DNA of 62,473 bases from CAZAPG01 sp964486935 (GCA_964486935.1 CAZAPG010000042.1:1-62473), one strand, 5' to 3'. Shown: positions 7,687 to 17,135, counted from the first letter of the stretch. Translations and numbers: made by a program. The notes: generated from the sequence alone by a model not told the origin.

Positions 7687-10600
7687 ATGAATACTTCTAA
7701 CTCCAAATGGATACTGGCCCTGGAATGGGCTGTTCTGATTGCCATCATTGTTCTGGCTACCTGGCTGCGCTACTGGCGCATCGAGGAAGTTCCCCCCGGC
7801 TTCAACTCCGACGAGGCCGTGGGCGCGGTGGGCGCGCTGACCACTTTGCGCGAAGGTTTGCAATACTCCTACGAGGGCCAAGGGGGCGGCGGCGCGCTGG
7901 GCTTCTATTTTGCGGCGGCGGCGTTTTATCTGTTTGGCCCCTCAATCGCCACCATCCGGGGGCTGGCGGCCTGGGCCGGGGTGGTCAGCATTTTTGCCAA
8001 CTACTGGGCCATCCGAGAAACATTCCGCAGCACCGGCCTGAACCGCGCCCGCGTTATCGCCGCCCTGAGCACGCTAGGGCTGGCCGTTTCACTGTGGCAT
8101 GTCTCGGCCAGCCGTATTGCCTTTGCCGGTATCGGCGTGCCGTTTCTCATGCTGCCCTCGGTTTATTTTCTCTGGTTGGGCCTCAACAAACCTCAAACCT
8201 CAAACCCGAAACCTGAAACCCTTTTGCCCTTTATTGCCAGCGGCATCTTTTTGGGGGCGCTGCTCTACATCTACCTGTCCGGCGCGTTTGCTCCGCCCTT
8301 TTACGCCGCTTTTTTTGTAGGCCAATGGTTTATTGTTAAGCTCTGCCAAAAATTGGGCTGGACTCCCAATCCGCCGCAATCTTATTTGACCACCCACTTT
8401 TGGAAGCTTACCGCCACTGCCGCTACCGCCGCTGTGGTAATTTTGCCCATTGTTTACGTGGTCCTTCTTCGGCCAGAACTGGAACCCGGCACCACCCGCG
8501 CCAGCCAGGCCTTTTTTCTGAACCCCCAAATTAATCAGGGCGACCCGTGGGGGCTGCTGTGGCGCAGCGTTGTAGGCAACTTTGAGGCTTACGGCGTGTC
8601 GCTCAAGTGGCTAATTCTTCAACGCCCCAACCTGGCGCTGATGCAGTGGCCGGTGGGCCTGCTGGTTTTTTTGGGCTTTCTGCTTTCGCTGTGGTACAGC
8701 CTGCGCGGGCAGGCCGCCTATCTGTTCAACCTGCTCTGGTTTGGGGTCATGCTGCTGCCCAGCATCCTCTCGCCCGACCAGATTCCGCACAACCTGCGCG
8801 CCATCGGCGCAACCACGCCAACTTATGTCTTTGTCGCCATTTTTATCGTCTGGCTGTTCGATACCCTGTGGGCCGCCGGCCGGCGCTGGCTGCTGCCCCG
8901 CCTGAGCCGGCCCGGCTTTACCTGGACGATGCGCGGCGTCGGCCTGGCCGCTGGCGCTGGCCTGATTTTGCTGCTGTGGCAGGCCAACATCGAGCCGCTC
9001 TACCGCTATTTTTACATCTTCCCCCAAACCAACGATGCCAAAGCCGCCTACCACGTGTATGCCGTGGAGATGGCCAACGTTATTAACGATGAAGAGAGCA
9101 GCGATGTCGCCTTTATTTTGCCGCGCAACACCGCCGCCGGCGATGTGTTCCGCAACTTTACCACCGATTTTCTCACCGAACTGGCCCAGCCGCCCGCCGC
9201 CCACTACTGGGTCATCGACGACGAACGCACCCTGCCCCACGACCTGACCACCGCCGCCTCCGGGCACGGCACGCTCAAGGTAGTTCAGTGGAAAACCTCC
9301 AAACACACCAACGCCGACCCCAAAGATGTCATCACTTACTATCTGGAAAAATACGGCCATTACGACCGCTCCGACGGCTACGAATATTTCAATGTGCATA
9401 CCTACAAGCTCGACACGCCCGCGCCCGATTTTAGCGCCACCGAAACCCTGCAACCCACCCAGCTCTACTTTGGCAACCAACTCTGGCTCACCGGCTTTGC
9501 CCTGGGCGATGCCGGCAACCCCGAAAACGTAGCCCGGCCCCAGGCCAGCAGCAACAGCCTGATATGGCTACGCCTGGGCTGGCAAAAAACCGGCCAGCAC
9601 CCCGAAGACTTGAAAGTATCGGCCCAAATCTACACTCAAGACGACCAGCTTGTGGCCCAAACCGACAAGTTGCTGCTCAGCAACATTTTGCAGGTGGGCA
9701 GCAGCCGGTGGCCCGGCGACGCCCAGGAGGACACATACGTTTTGATGCGCATTCCCCGCGCCACGCCGCCGGGCAGCTACAGCCTGTACATTACCGTGTA
9801 CGGAGCCAGCTCGCTGCAACGGCTCTACCCCACCCGCGATAGCCGCCCCGCCGGCGCCCCCGACCGGCGCGTCAAGCTGGCCGATTTGACCGTTACGCCC
9901 GGCACGCGCCCCGTTGAACTAAAAGACTTAAACATTGTGCTGCCGGTAGACCAGCAACTACTGCCCGGCCTCACCCTGGCCGGCTTTGAAACCCTGCCCG
10001 GCGACACCGTGCGCCCCGGCGAGCGAGTCGAGCTAACCCTCATCTGGCAGGCCGGCGACCCGCCCCCCGCCGGCAATTTGGAAATGTCGCTGGCGGCCAA
10101 AAGCGAAGATGGCCGCCGGGAGTGGGCGCTATCGCAGCCCGTAAAACTGGCCGGACCCAGCTACCCCACCCACCACTGGCGGCCCAACGAGATTCTGCGC
10201 GGCTGGATTAGCGCCCGCGTGCCCTCCGAGGCCGAAAGCGGCCTGTACAAGCTGCGGCTGCGTTTGACCCAGGCCGGCCAACCGGAGCGGGAAGTTGTTA
10301 CCCTGCCCATCGGCGACTTTCACATACAAGGCTGGACCCGCAATTTTGACTCGCCCCAACCGCAGGCAAAAATTGGAGCCGATTACGGCGGCCTGGCTAC
10401 CCTGGTCGGGCTGGATGTCGCATCGACAACTCTGGCCCCCGGCGATACTTTAAATTTGCGCCTCTACTGGCGCGCCGATGGCGAGTTCGCTAAAAATCAC
10501 GCCGCCTTTGTGCAACTCATTGGGCCGGATGGCCGGCTGCACGGGCAGGTTGACCAGACCCCCGGCGCGGGTCAATACCCCACCACCGGCTGGCTGCCCG

Positions 10601-10770
10601 GCGAATATATTGCCGACGACTACGCCATCCCCCTGGCCGCCGATGCCCCGCCGGGCGATTATCAGCTAGCCGTTGGCCTGTACGACCCGGCCAGCGGCCA
10701 GCGGCTGCCGGTCAACAGTTCGGGCTGCCAGCCGGACGTTTGCCTTTTACCCGGACTCACGGTGAAGTAA
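7687..10770 (+). CDS. GT39/ArnT-like membrane glycosyltransferase with extracytoplasmic beta-sandwich tail
   Basis: 1027 aa from the preferred ATG at 7687. The frame is open to 7522, but that extension lacks coding character and contains a hairpin. The first half has roughly a dozen transmembrane helices. The first loop carries the acidic motif PPGFNSDEAVGAVGAL, the DE-type signature of GT-C enzymes that use polyprenyl-phosphate sugars outside the membrane. The second half, about 450 aa, is secreted and holds three beta-sandwich repeats; the last ends in TTGWLPGEYIADDYAIPL and PPGDYQLAVGLYDP. Related modules are found in the next two genes. A short repeat tract (8183-8222) encodes NKPQTSNPKPETL in a loop. 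It probably glycosylates surface proteins or polymers; acceptor and sugar are unknown. Confidence 0.82.
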   Translation: MNTSNSKWILALEWAVLIAIIVLATWLRYWRIEEVPPGFNSDEAVGAVGALTTLREGLQYSYEGQGGGGALGFYFAAAAFYLFGPSIATIRGLAAWAGVVSIFANYWAIRETFRSTGLNRARVIAALSTLGLAVSLWHVSASRIAFAGIGVPFLMLPSVYFLWLGLNKPQTSNPKPETLLPFIASGIFLGALLYIYLSGAFAPPFYAAFFVGQWFIVKLCQKLGWTPNPPQSYLTTHFWKLTATAATAAVVILPIVYVVLLRPELEPGTTRASQAFFLNPQINQGDPWGLLWRSVVGNFEAYGVSLKWLILQRPNLALMQWPVGLLVFLGFLLSLWYSLRGQAAYLFNLLWFGVMLLPSILSPDQIPHNLRAIGATTPTYVFVAIFIVWLFDTLWAAGRRWLLPRLSRPGFTWTMRGVGLAAGAGLILLLWQANIEPLYRYFYIFPQTNDAKAAYHVYAVEMANVINDEESSDVAFILPRNTAAGDVFRNFTTDFLTELAQPPAAHYWVIDDERTLPHDLTTAASGHGTLKVVQWKTSKHTNADPKDVITYYLEKYGHYDRSDGYEYFNVHTYKLDTPAPDFSATETLQPTQLYFGNQLWLTGFALGDAGNPENVARPQASSNSLIWLRLGWQKTGQHPEDLKVSAQIYTQDDQLVAQTDKLLLSNILQVGSSRWPGDAQEDTYVLMRIPRATPPGSYSLYITVYGASSLQRLYPTRDSRPAGAPDRRVKLADLTVTPGTRPVELKDLNIVLPVDQQLLPGLTLAGFETLPGDTVRPGERVELTLIWQAGDPPPAGNLEMSLAAKSEDGRREWALSQPVKLAGPSYPTHHWRPNEILRGWISARVPSEAESGLYKLRLRLTQAGQPEREVVTLPIGDFHIQGWTRNFDSPQPQAKIGADYGGLATLVGLDVASTTLAPGDTLNLRLYWRADGEFAKNHAAFVQLIGPDGRLHGQVDQTPGAGQYPTTGWLPGEYIADDYAIPLAADAPPGDYQLAVGLYDPASGQRLPVNSSGCQPDVCLLPGLTVK
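8183..8222. repeat. CCTCAAA/CCTGAAACC repeat tract inside the GT39 gene
   Basis: Five near-copies of a 7-8 bp unit (CCTCAAC, CCTCAAA, CCCGAAA, CCTGAAA) that keep the frame and encode a polar Pro-rich loop between membrane helices. Confidence 0.6.
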
Positions 10771-12974
10771 TGCCACGGCCCGATGACCATCCTCCAGCCG
10801 CCAAATTTTCAATCTCTCATCCCCCTGCCTATCTGCCGCGTTTACTATTAACCCTGCTCATCCTGCTGTACTTCGTCTATTTCAGCCTGTACGCCAACCA
10901 GCGTCACCTGGCTTTTGAAACCAACGCCTTTGATACGGGCGTCTACGCCCAGCCCCTGTGGAATTTTATCAACGGCCATAACTTTGCGGCCTCAATTATT
11001 CAGGATAACGGGCCATTGCGCTGGGCCACCCACGTAGAGCCGATTCTCTTTTTAATTGCCCCGCTTTATGCCCTCTGGCCCGACCCGCGCGTACTGTTTT
11101 GGGTGCAAATTGCCGCGCTCAGTCTGACGGCCCTGCCCATGTTTGCCCTGGCGACACGCCGCCTGAGCAGCGACTGGGCCGCGCTGGGGGTCGTGCTGGC
11201 CTACTTTCTCATGCCCGCCACCCAGGCCGTAACCCTGTTTGATTTTCACGCCGTGAGCCTGGCCCCGCTGTTTCTGCTGTCGGCTATCTATTTTTTAGAG
11301 CGCGCCCTGGCCGCCCAAAATATCAGTTTTTGGCTGTGGCCAGAGTTACCCGCAAGGAACGAATTTTCTCCCCCGCCCCCCGCTGCCCCCCTGCGCCTGT
11401 ACCTGCTTTCCGGCCTGTTCTTTCTGCTTGCCCTCTCTACCAAAGAAGATATCTCGCTGCACGTGTTTATGATTGGCCTCTACCTGCTGGTTCTGCGCCG
11501 CCGCTGGCAAGAAGGCGGGCTGCTGATGGCTGCCGGGCTGCTCTGGTTTTACGTCACCTTTCAAATTATCATCCCCGCTTTCCGAACCGGCGGCGGTCAT
11601 TCCATTTACGCCGCCTGGTTTGAAACGCTGGGCAATACGCCGCTTGAGATTGCGCTCTCACCTGTTACCGCGCCGGATAAAGTGCTGGCTCTGCTCTTTC
11701 GGCCCGGCAGCCTCCCCGCCCTGCTCATGATTACCCTGCCGCTGGCCCTGCTGCCCTGGGTTGGCCTGCCGCTGTTTGCGCTTACCGCGCCCTCGCTGGC
11801 CTTTTCGCTACTCAGCCAAAACCCTACCCTGCGCCAGTTGGAAACCTGGCATTACGCCGCCCCCATGCTGGCCTTTATTATGCTGGGCGCAATTGACGGG
11901 CTGGCCCGGCTCAATTATTGGCTGGTCCGTGGCCCGTGGCCCGTGGCCCGAAACCATCATCAGGCATCACCCATCAAACTCAAAACGCCCCGTGCCGGGA
12001 CGGCGCAAAACTTAAAACTCCCCCTCGCCCTCCTCATCCTGCTGCTACTGGCCGTTTCGCTTACCTATCATTACCACCGGGGTTACAGCCACCTCTCGCA
12101 ACTTTCGGAGTGGCCCCCGGTAACGGCTCACCACCGGTTGGGCCGGCAAATTGCGGCTGCCATCCCGCCCGAAGCCAGCGTGCTGGCCCAGGCCCAACTT
12201 ATCCCCTACGTGGCTCACCGGTTCAATTTAGGCATCTGGCACGGCCCGCTCGACACGGGGTATGATTACATCTGGTTTGATTTAAGCCACCGGCTGCTGC
12301 CCAATCGCTTTAACGCCCACGGCGAGCTGCTGACCGGCATGGTCATCGAGCCGGCCTTTGGCGTGGCAGCCGCCACCGATGGCTACATTTTGCTAAAAAA
12401 AGGCGCGCCGCGAGAAGTCATCAGCGACGACCTGTTTACCTTTACCCAATTCGATGAGATTCCGGCCCGCGCCCGGCCCTTCAACGCTACTTTTGGCGAC
12501 GCCTTTCAACTGGTTGCCGTGGAAACCGACGCGCGACGCCTGGCCAACCCGGAAACCGAACCGCAGATAGTGCTCTATTTTGACACCCTCCAAACGCCCG
12601 CTCAGGATTACCGCCTGTTTTTGTATCGCCTTGATGCCGACGGCGCCATTGCCGGGGCCACCGATTACCCCCAGCCGGCTCTGTTTTGGTGGCCCACCTC
12701 GCGCTGGCAGGCCGGCGACCAGCGCCGGGTGCGGGTCAACACCATCCCCTGGTGGACGGGCGACAAAAGCCGGTTTGGCTATGCCATCGGCTGGAGCCGC
12801 AACGATGACCCCTGGGACGTGTCCGCCCGCCTGCCGGTTAGTGTCGATGCCCCCGCCGCAGCGCAGCCCCTGGATGGCGGGACACTGCTGCCTGTGGCCG
12901 CCTTTCGCCGTTTTGGCGGGCTGGTTTATCCCCAGCCTCTCTCCTCTTTGGAGGGAGTAAGGAGTAGGGAGTAA
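10770..12974 (+). CDS. DUF2079 multi-pass membrane protein, probable glycosyltransferase
   Basis: 734 aa from the ATG at 10770, whose first base is the last base of the previous stop codon (TAATG), so translation is coupled. The in-frame ATG at 10740 would overlap more and is less likely. The N-terminal motif (HLAFETNAFDTGVYAQPLWN) and the segment TLFDFHAVSLAPLFLLSAIY are typical of DUF2079, a family with GT-C-like topology of about ten or more helices. The C-terminal 200 aa form an extracytoplasmic beta-sandwich (FQLVAVETDARRL, RWQAGDQRRVRVNTIPWW). Two repeat tracts lie in the gene: GTGGCCC units at 11924-11952, and GGGAGTAAGG units that form its last ten codons. A role in surface glycan assembly with its neighbours is inferred from context. 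Confidence 0.78.
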   Translation: MPRPDDHPPAAKFSISHPPAYLPRLLLTLLILLYFVYFSLYANQRHLAFETNAFDTGVYAQPLWNFINGHNFAASIIQDNGPLRWATHVEPILFLIAPLYALWPDPRVLFWVQIAALSLTALPMFALATRRLSSDWAALGVVLAYFLMPATQAVTLFDFHAVSLAPLFLLSAIYFLERALAAQNISFWLWPELPARNEFSPPPPAAPLRLYLLSGLFFLLALSTKEDISLHVFMIGLYLLVLRRRWQEGGLLMAAGLLWFYVTFQIIIPAFRTGGGHSIYAAWFETLGNTPLEIALSPVTAPDKVLALLFRPGSLPALLMITLPLALLPWVGLPLFALTAPSLAFSLLSQNPTLRQLETWHYAAPMLAFIMLGAIDGLARLNYWLVRGPWPVARNHHQASPIKLKTPRAGTAQNLKLPLALLILLLLAVSLTYHYHRGYSHLSQLSEWPPVTAHHRLGRQIAAAIPPEASVLAQAQLIPYVAHRFNLGIWHGPLDTGYDYIWFDLSHRLLPNRFNAHGELLTGMVIEPAFGVAAATDGYILLKKGAPREVISDDLFTFTQFDEIPARARPFNATFGDAFQLVAVETDARRLANPETEPQIVLYFDTLQTPAQDYRLFLYRLDADGAIAGATDYPQPALFWWPTSRWQAGDQRRVRVNTIPWWTGDKSRFGYAIGWSRNDDPWDVSARLPVSVDAPAAAQPLDGGTLLPVAAFRRFGGLVYPQPLSSLEGVRSRE
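11924..11952. repeat. Tandem CCGTGGC repeat inside the DUF2079 gene
   Basis: Three and a half copies of GTGGCCC/CCGTGGC in a row, encoding VRGPWPVAR in a loop; an atypical stretch (HHQASPIKLKTPRAGTAQ) follows before the next membrane helix. Confidence 0.6.
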
Positions 12975-13060
12975 GGCGTATGGGAGGCAACAGGTTTCGG
13001 GTTTCGGGTTTTGCATTACACATTTTACGCCCTACGCAACGTAGCACGGCCCTACGCAAT
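12954..13060. repeat. Composite short-repeat tract spanning a gene end and the next gene start
   Basis: Successive tracts of GGGAGTAAGGAGTA units, then GGTTTCGGGTTTCGGGTTTT, then CCTACGCAACGTAG/CCTACGCAATACG units. The tract encodes the last residues of the DUF2079 protein, supplies a GGGAG ribosome site, and encodes about the first 28 residues of the DUF2723 protein. Confidence 0.65.
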
Positions 13061-16012
13061 ACGTTTTACCTCCCCGCCCAAAACGTCAATATCCTCATCA
13101 GCCTGCTGATTTTTGCCGCCGCCTTTTATGGCTACACCTCCACGCTGGCCCCCACCGTCATCGAGGGCGATGCGGCCCTGTTTCAATATACGCCCTACGT
13201 GCTGGGCGTCACCTACCCCACCGGCTTTCCGCTCTATATTTTGCTGGGCAAGCTGTGGGTCACAATTTTCCCTTTTGGCGAAATTGCCTGGCGCATGAAC
13301 CTGCTCTCGGCGCTGTGTTCATCGCTGGCCCTGCCGCTTATTTATAACGCCACCCGCCGGTTATTCAATTATCAATTGATAATGAACAGCCAACAATCCA
13401 AAATCCCAATCTGGGCTGCCCTGCTCACTACCGGCGTCTTTGCCACCCTGCCCACCTTCTGGCGCTGGTCTACCGAGGCCAAAACCTACGCGGCCAATAT
13501 TTTGCTGTTCAGCCTGCTGCTGCTGGCCCTGGCCCGCGCCCTGGAAATTGAGCGCGATTCAAATTCCCTTCACGCATCACGGGTCGCTTATTATTTATCG
13601 CCCGCTTTGCTAAAAGCGACCCGCCACCCGCTCGTTCTCCCCTCTCTGCTGCTGGGCTTGATGATTAGCGTGCACAATACCGGCGTGCTGCTTGTTCCGG
13701 GTTATTTGACCCTGGCCGGCCTTCACTTTCGACATGACCTGCGTCGGGCCAAATCAGCTATTCTCTATTTGGCGCTGCTGGCCCTGCCCGGCCTGTTTTA
13801 CCTGTACATTCCCCTCCGCGCCGAGTGGTTGATTGCCCGCTATGGCCGGCAAGAGGCTATTGCTCGCGGCCTGCTGGCCGATTTTTACCATTCCGGGCTG
13901 GATGGGTGGTTTCGCTATTTTACCGGCGTTGGCTTTACCGAGGGCGTTGTTTCCAACTGGGGGCAGGTTCCCCAACAATTCTTTACGGTGTACCTCCCCC
14001 TGCTGGCCCAGGATTTCACCTGGCCGAGCGTGGCGCTGGGCGTTATCGGCGGGCTGGGGCTGGCCGTCACCCGGCCGCGCCTCTTTTTGCCGCTTTTTCT
14101 CATGTACGCCGTGCCCATTCCCTTTGTCATCGTTTACGGCCAGGGCGAGCAGTCGGCCTTTTTGTTGCCCTCTTTTCTCATCTTTGCCATTTTTGTTGGC
14201 AATATCCTCATCGTCATCAATCAACTCACCCGCTATGCCCTACGCCTCTTTCCTCTCTCCTCTCTCCTCCCCCCCGCTCTCCTGCTGCTTATCAGCGTTG
14301 CCCTCATCGCCCCCCAAATTCGGCACAACATCGTTTGGCTCACTGTCAAATGGAATCGCGATATTTACAACGAGTGGGCCGACGCGCTCAACCACCCCCT
14401 GGAGCCGGGCGCGGGCATGCTGGCCCACTGGGGCGACCTGACCTCTTTTTGGTACATGCAACACGCCGAAAACCGCCGCCCCGACCTGCGCGGCATCTAC
14501 CCCCCCACCGAAGAAATCGTCATTGGCTGGCTCAACCAGGGCAACAACCTGTACATTGCCGGGCCGCTGCAAGGCTGGGCCGGAGGCATTCAAAATCGCT
14601 ACCAGCTTATTCCCTGGGGGCGGCTGGTGCGGATTGCCCCGCAACAGGCCGACCCGCGCGCGCTGCTGCCTGTTTTGCCGCAGCCGGTGGAGAGTAATTT
14701 CGACAACCGGCTTCGGCTGCTGGGCGTGGATTACGCCTCTCAGGCCGTCTCCGGCCACGATTTTCCGGTAACGTTAACCTGGCAAACCCTGGCCCAGCTT
14801 CCGCCTGAAACCACCATCTCGCTGCGGTTGACAACCCCCGGCGGACTCATTGTGGCCCAACTGGACGACCGCCTGCGCAGCGGCTGGTTCCCCAGCGATA
14901 CCCTGCCGGCTAACCAACACCTCCTCAGCTATGCCCTGCTGCCGGTTCCGCTGGGCACGCTGCCCGGCCCGCACCGGCTGCAACTTGTGGCTTACACCGA
15001 TGTCAACGCGCCGTGGGCGCTGCCCGACGGCCGGATTATTCTGGATTTGGGCCAGGTTGAAATTGCGTCGCCCGCCGGGGCTGTCCCCCTGAACCCCAGC
15101 CTGTTCAAACCGCTGCCCGCGCACGATTTTAACGGCGAAATTGAACTGGCCGGCTACGATTACTCGGTGGCGCGGGTGGGTCAGGGCAAAGGCTTTGCCA
15201 TCCGGCTCATGTGGCTGGCCCGCCGCCAACCCGCCGATGACTACAGCCTGCTGGTTGAGGCGCTCGACGCCCGGGGCCAGGCGCTGCGCAGCATCGAGCA
15301 CCAACCGGTGGCCGGGCGCGCCCCCACCGCAAGCTGGCAACCCGGCCAGTTTGTGCGCGACCAGGTAGATTTTGTGGTGCCGGCCAGCGCCCCGCCCGGC
15401 GATGAAGCCCTGCAAATACGCCTGAGCTGGCTGCGCCCCGACGGCTCAAAATTGGCCCTGCGCCGCTGGCGGCTGCTCCCCTGGGGCGATGGCCTGAAAC
15501 TGGGCTGGCTGACCGTGACCGAAAAAGAAGGGCGCGTCTTTGAACTGCCTGCGGTGCAGCGCCCCATTGAGGCCAATCTGGCAAACCAGGTTCGGCTGGT
15601 GGGGTTCGACACGCCGCTGGCCAACGGGTCAAACAACCTGCAGCTCAACATGTCGACATGCCCGGCTGGCGGCTGCCAGATAAAGGTGACGCTCTACTGG
15701 CAGGGCCAACGCGAGATGGCCGAGTTGTACCAGGTTTTCTTTCACGTGGTTGACGCGCAGGGCCGGATTGTGGCTCAACACGATGGCGTGCCCGGCCTGG
15801 GCAAACAGCCCACCACCGGCTGGCTGCCCGGCGAGGTTGTTGCCGACCCGGTTGAAATTGCCCTGCCCCCCAACCTGCCCGCCGGGCAATATACCCTGCG
15901 GGTGGGCATGTATTTGCCGCCGGATGGCCCGCGCCTGTTCATTGTGGATGGCTCCGGCCAGCCCGCCGCTAATTTTATTGACCTGGGCCGGCTTGAAGTT
16001 GTCAGCAAGTAA
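12980..16012 (+). CDS. DUF2723 (TMEM260-like) membrane glycosyltransferase with three beta-sandwich modules
   Basis: 1010 aa. After an atypical N-terminus encoded by repeat DNA, the core motif reads YTSTLAPTVIEGDAALFQYT, then GVTYPTGFPLYILLGKLW and AWRMNLLSAL. This is the DUF2723 signature, related to eukaryotic TMEM260 O-mannosyltransferases. About a dozen membrane helices follow up to residue ~490. The remainder is extracytoplasmic, with three related modules; the last contains TTGWLPGEVVADPVEIALPP and PAGQYTLRVGMYLPPDG, nearly the same wording as in the GT39 protein. ATG at 12980 is the only in-frame initiation codon in the tract, with GGGAG 8 bp upstream. Several repeat-like insertions lie in loops. 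It probably transfers a sugar from a lipid carrier to secreted proteins. Confidence 0.8.
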   Translation: MGGNRFRVSGFALHILRPTQRSTALRNTFYLPAQNVNILISLLIFAAAFYGYTSTLAPTVIEGDAALFQYTPYVLGVTYPTGFPLYILLGKLWVTIFPFGEIAWRMNLLSALCSSLALPLIYNATRRLFNYQLIMNSQQSKIPIWAALLTTGVFATLPTFWRWSTEAKTYAANILLFSLLLLALARALEIERDSNSLHASRVAYYLSPALLKATRHPLVLPSLLLGLMISVHNTGVLLVPGYLTLAGLHFRHDLRRAKSAILYLALLALPGLFYLYIPLRAEWLIARYGRQEAIARGLLADFYHSGLDGWFRYFTGVGFTEGVVSNWGQVPQQFFTVYLPLLAQDFTWPSVALGVIGGLGLAVTRPRLFLPLFLMYAVPIPFVIVYGQGEQSAFLLPSFLIFAIFVGNILIVINQLTRYALRLFPLSSLLPPALLLLISVALIAPQIRHNIVWLTVKWNRDIYNEWADALNHPLEPGAGMLAHWGDLTSFWYMQHAENRRPDLRGIYPPTEEIVIGWLNQGNNLYIAGPLQGWAGGIQNRYQLIPWGRLVRIAPQQADPRALLPVLPQPVESNFDNRLRLLGVDYASQAVSGHDFPVTLTWQTLAQLPPETTISLRLTTPGGLIVAQLDDRLRSGWFPSDTLPANQHLLSYALLPVPLGTLPGPHRLQLVAYTDVNAPWALPDGRIILDLGQVEIASPAGAVPLNPSLFKPLPAHDFNGEIELAGYDYSVARVGQGKGFAIRLMWLARRQPADDYSLLVEALDARGQALRSIEHQPVAGRAPTASWQPGQFVRDQVDFVVPASAPPGDEALQIRLSWLRPDGSKLALRRWRLLPWGDGLKLGWLTVTEKEGRVFELPAVQRPIEANLANQVRLVGFDTPLANGSNNLQLNMSTCPAGGCQIKVTLYWQGQREMAELYQVFFHVVDAQGRIVAQHDGVPGLGKQPTTGWLPGEVVADPVEIALPPNLPAGQYTLRVGMYLPPDGPRLFIVDGSGQPAANFIDLGRLEVVSK

Positions 16013-16053
16013 GAGCAGGCCGGACCGGCGCGTCATAATACCGTGATTGGTAA

Positions 16054-16082
16054 TTGGTCAAGCGCCGGTTTTGATGTAAAAT
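16054..16082 (+). promoter_or_regulatory. Sigma-70-like promoter of the thioredoxin gene
   Basis: -35 TTGGTC, 17-bp spacer, -10 TAAAAT. The -35 falls in a TTGGTAATTGG repeat unit, so the repeat may have supplied it. Confidence 0.5.
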
Positions 16083-16111
16083 TCCGCCTGAAATCAAGTT
16101 TGCAGGAGTAA

Positions 16112-16987
16112 ATGAATATGGCAACCACAACTACAACAGCGTATGTAATTGATGTAACCGACCAAACCTTTGCCACCGAAGTACTGGAGCGCTCTAAAAC
16201 CGTGCCGGTGGTGGTTGATTTTTGGGCGGCATGGTGCGGTCCGTGCCGCATGCTTGGCCCCATTCTTGAGAATCTGGCCCAGGAATATCAGGGTCAGTTT
16301 ATTCTGGCCAAAGTAGATGTTGACCGCAACCAGCAACTGGCCATGCAGTACCGCGTGCAGGGCATTCCGGCGGTAAAAGCCTTTAGAGATGGCAGGCTGG
16401 CGGGCGAGTTTACCGGCGCTCAACCGGAACCGCAGGTGCGCCGCTTTTTAGAGGGGTTGGTTCCCTCAGAGGCTGATGTGCTGACCAAACAAGGTTTTGA
16501 GTGGGAAGTAAACAACCAGCCCGCTATGGCCGAAGAAAATTACCGGGCCGCGCTATCAAAAAAAGCCGACCATTACCCGGCCAAAATTGGGTTGGGCCGC
16601 GTATTGTTAAACCAGGGAGAGGTTGAGGGGGCTGTTTCAATTTTGGAGAGCATTCCCGAAGGCGTCAAAGAAAAAGCCGTAGCCAACGCGCTACTGGCCG
16701 GAGCCGAGTTTCAAAAATTTGCCGCGGGCCAGAGCGAGGAGGAACTGAAAGCCAAACTCCAGGCCAATCCTAATGATGTTGCCAACCATTACGCGCTGGC
16801 CAGCCTGTACGCCTTAAAGCAGCAATACCCCCAGGCCATGGATGAATTTTTAGAGGTGATCCGCCGCGACCGCAGCTATAACGACGACGGCGCGCGCAAG
16901 GCAATGCTGGCTATTTTTACAATTCTGGGCGAAGAGCAGCAAGTGACCAGAACGTACCGGCAAAAGCTGGCTAACGCCCTATTTTAA
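16112..16987 (+). CDS. Thioredoxin-TPR protein (CnoX/YbbN-like)
   Basis: 291 aa. Residues about 10-120 are a thioredoxin domain with the active site WAAWCGPCRMLGP and the cis-Pro loop GIPAVKAF. The remainder is a helical TPR-like region (AEENYRAALSKKADHYPAKI, then DVANHYALASLYALKQQYPQA). This layout matches CnoX/YbbN co-chaperedoxins, which hold unfolding proteins and pass them to chaperones; unlike E. coli CnoX, the CGPC site here is intact, so it may be redox active. Two close ATGs (16112, 16118) follow GGAG at 16105-16108; the second has the better spacing (9 nt). A terminator follows the gene, so it is probably monocistronic. Confidence 0.9.
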   Translation: MNMATTTTTAYVIDVTDQTFATEVLERSKTVPVVVDFWAAWCGPCRMLGPILENLAQEYQGQFILAKVDVDRNQQLAMQYRVQGIPAVKAFRDGRLAGEFTGAQPEPQVRRFLEGLVPSEADVLTKQGFEWEVNNQPAMAEENYRAALSKKADHYPAKIGLGRVLLNQGEVEGAVSILESIPEGVKEKAVANALLAGAEFQKFAAGQSEEELKAKLQANPNDVANHYALASLYALKQQYPQAMDEFLEVIRRDRSYNDDGARKAMLAIFTILGEEQQVTRTYRQKLANALF

Positions 16988-17007
16988 ACCCAACCACCTG
17001 GTTTGCT

Positions 17008-17039
17008 AAAAGGGCAGGCTGCGCAGCTTGCCCTTTTTT
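17008..17039 (+). terminator. Rho-independent terminator after the thioredoxin gene
   Basis: AAAAGGGCA pairs with TGCCCTTTT, with an inner GCTGCGCAGC palindrome and a run of T at 17034-17039. Confidence 0.85.
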
Positions 17040-17068
17040 ATTTGTTTCTCAGGGGGACAAATAGCACA

Positions 17069-17097
17069 TTGCCCTGGAGCGTATATGATGCTACAAT
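17069..17097 (+). promoter_or_regulatory. Sigma-70-like promoter of the zinc-ribbon/TPR gene
   Basis: -35 TTGCCC, 17-bp spacer, -10 TACAAT, about 38 bp before the ATG. Confidence 0.65.
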
Positions 17098-17135
17098 ATC
17101 AACCGGGGAAGAATAATTTCAGAGGCTGGTAAAGC

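Noticed and set aside
8611..9480. 289-aa open frame on the - strand
   Set aside because: Antisense to the GT39 gene; composition is Gly/Val/Gln-rich with no motifs.
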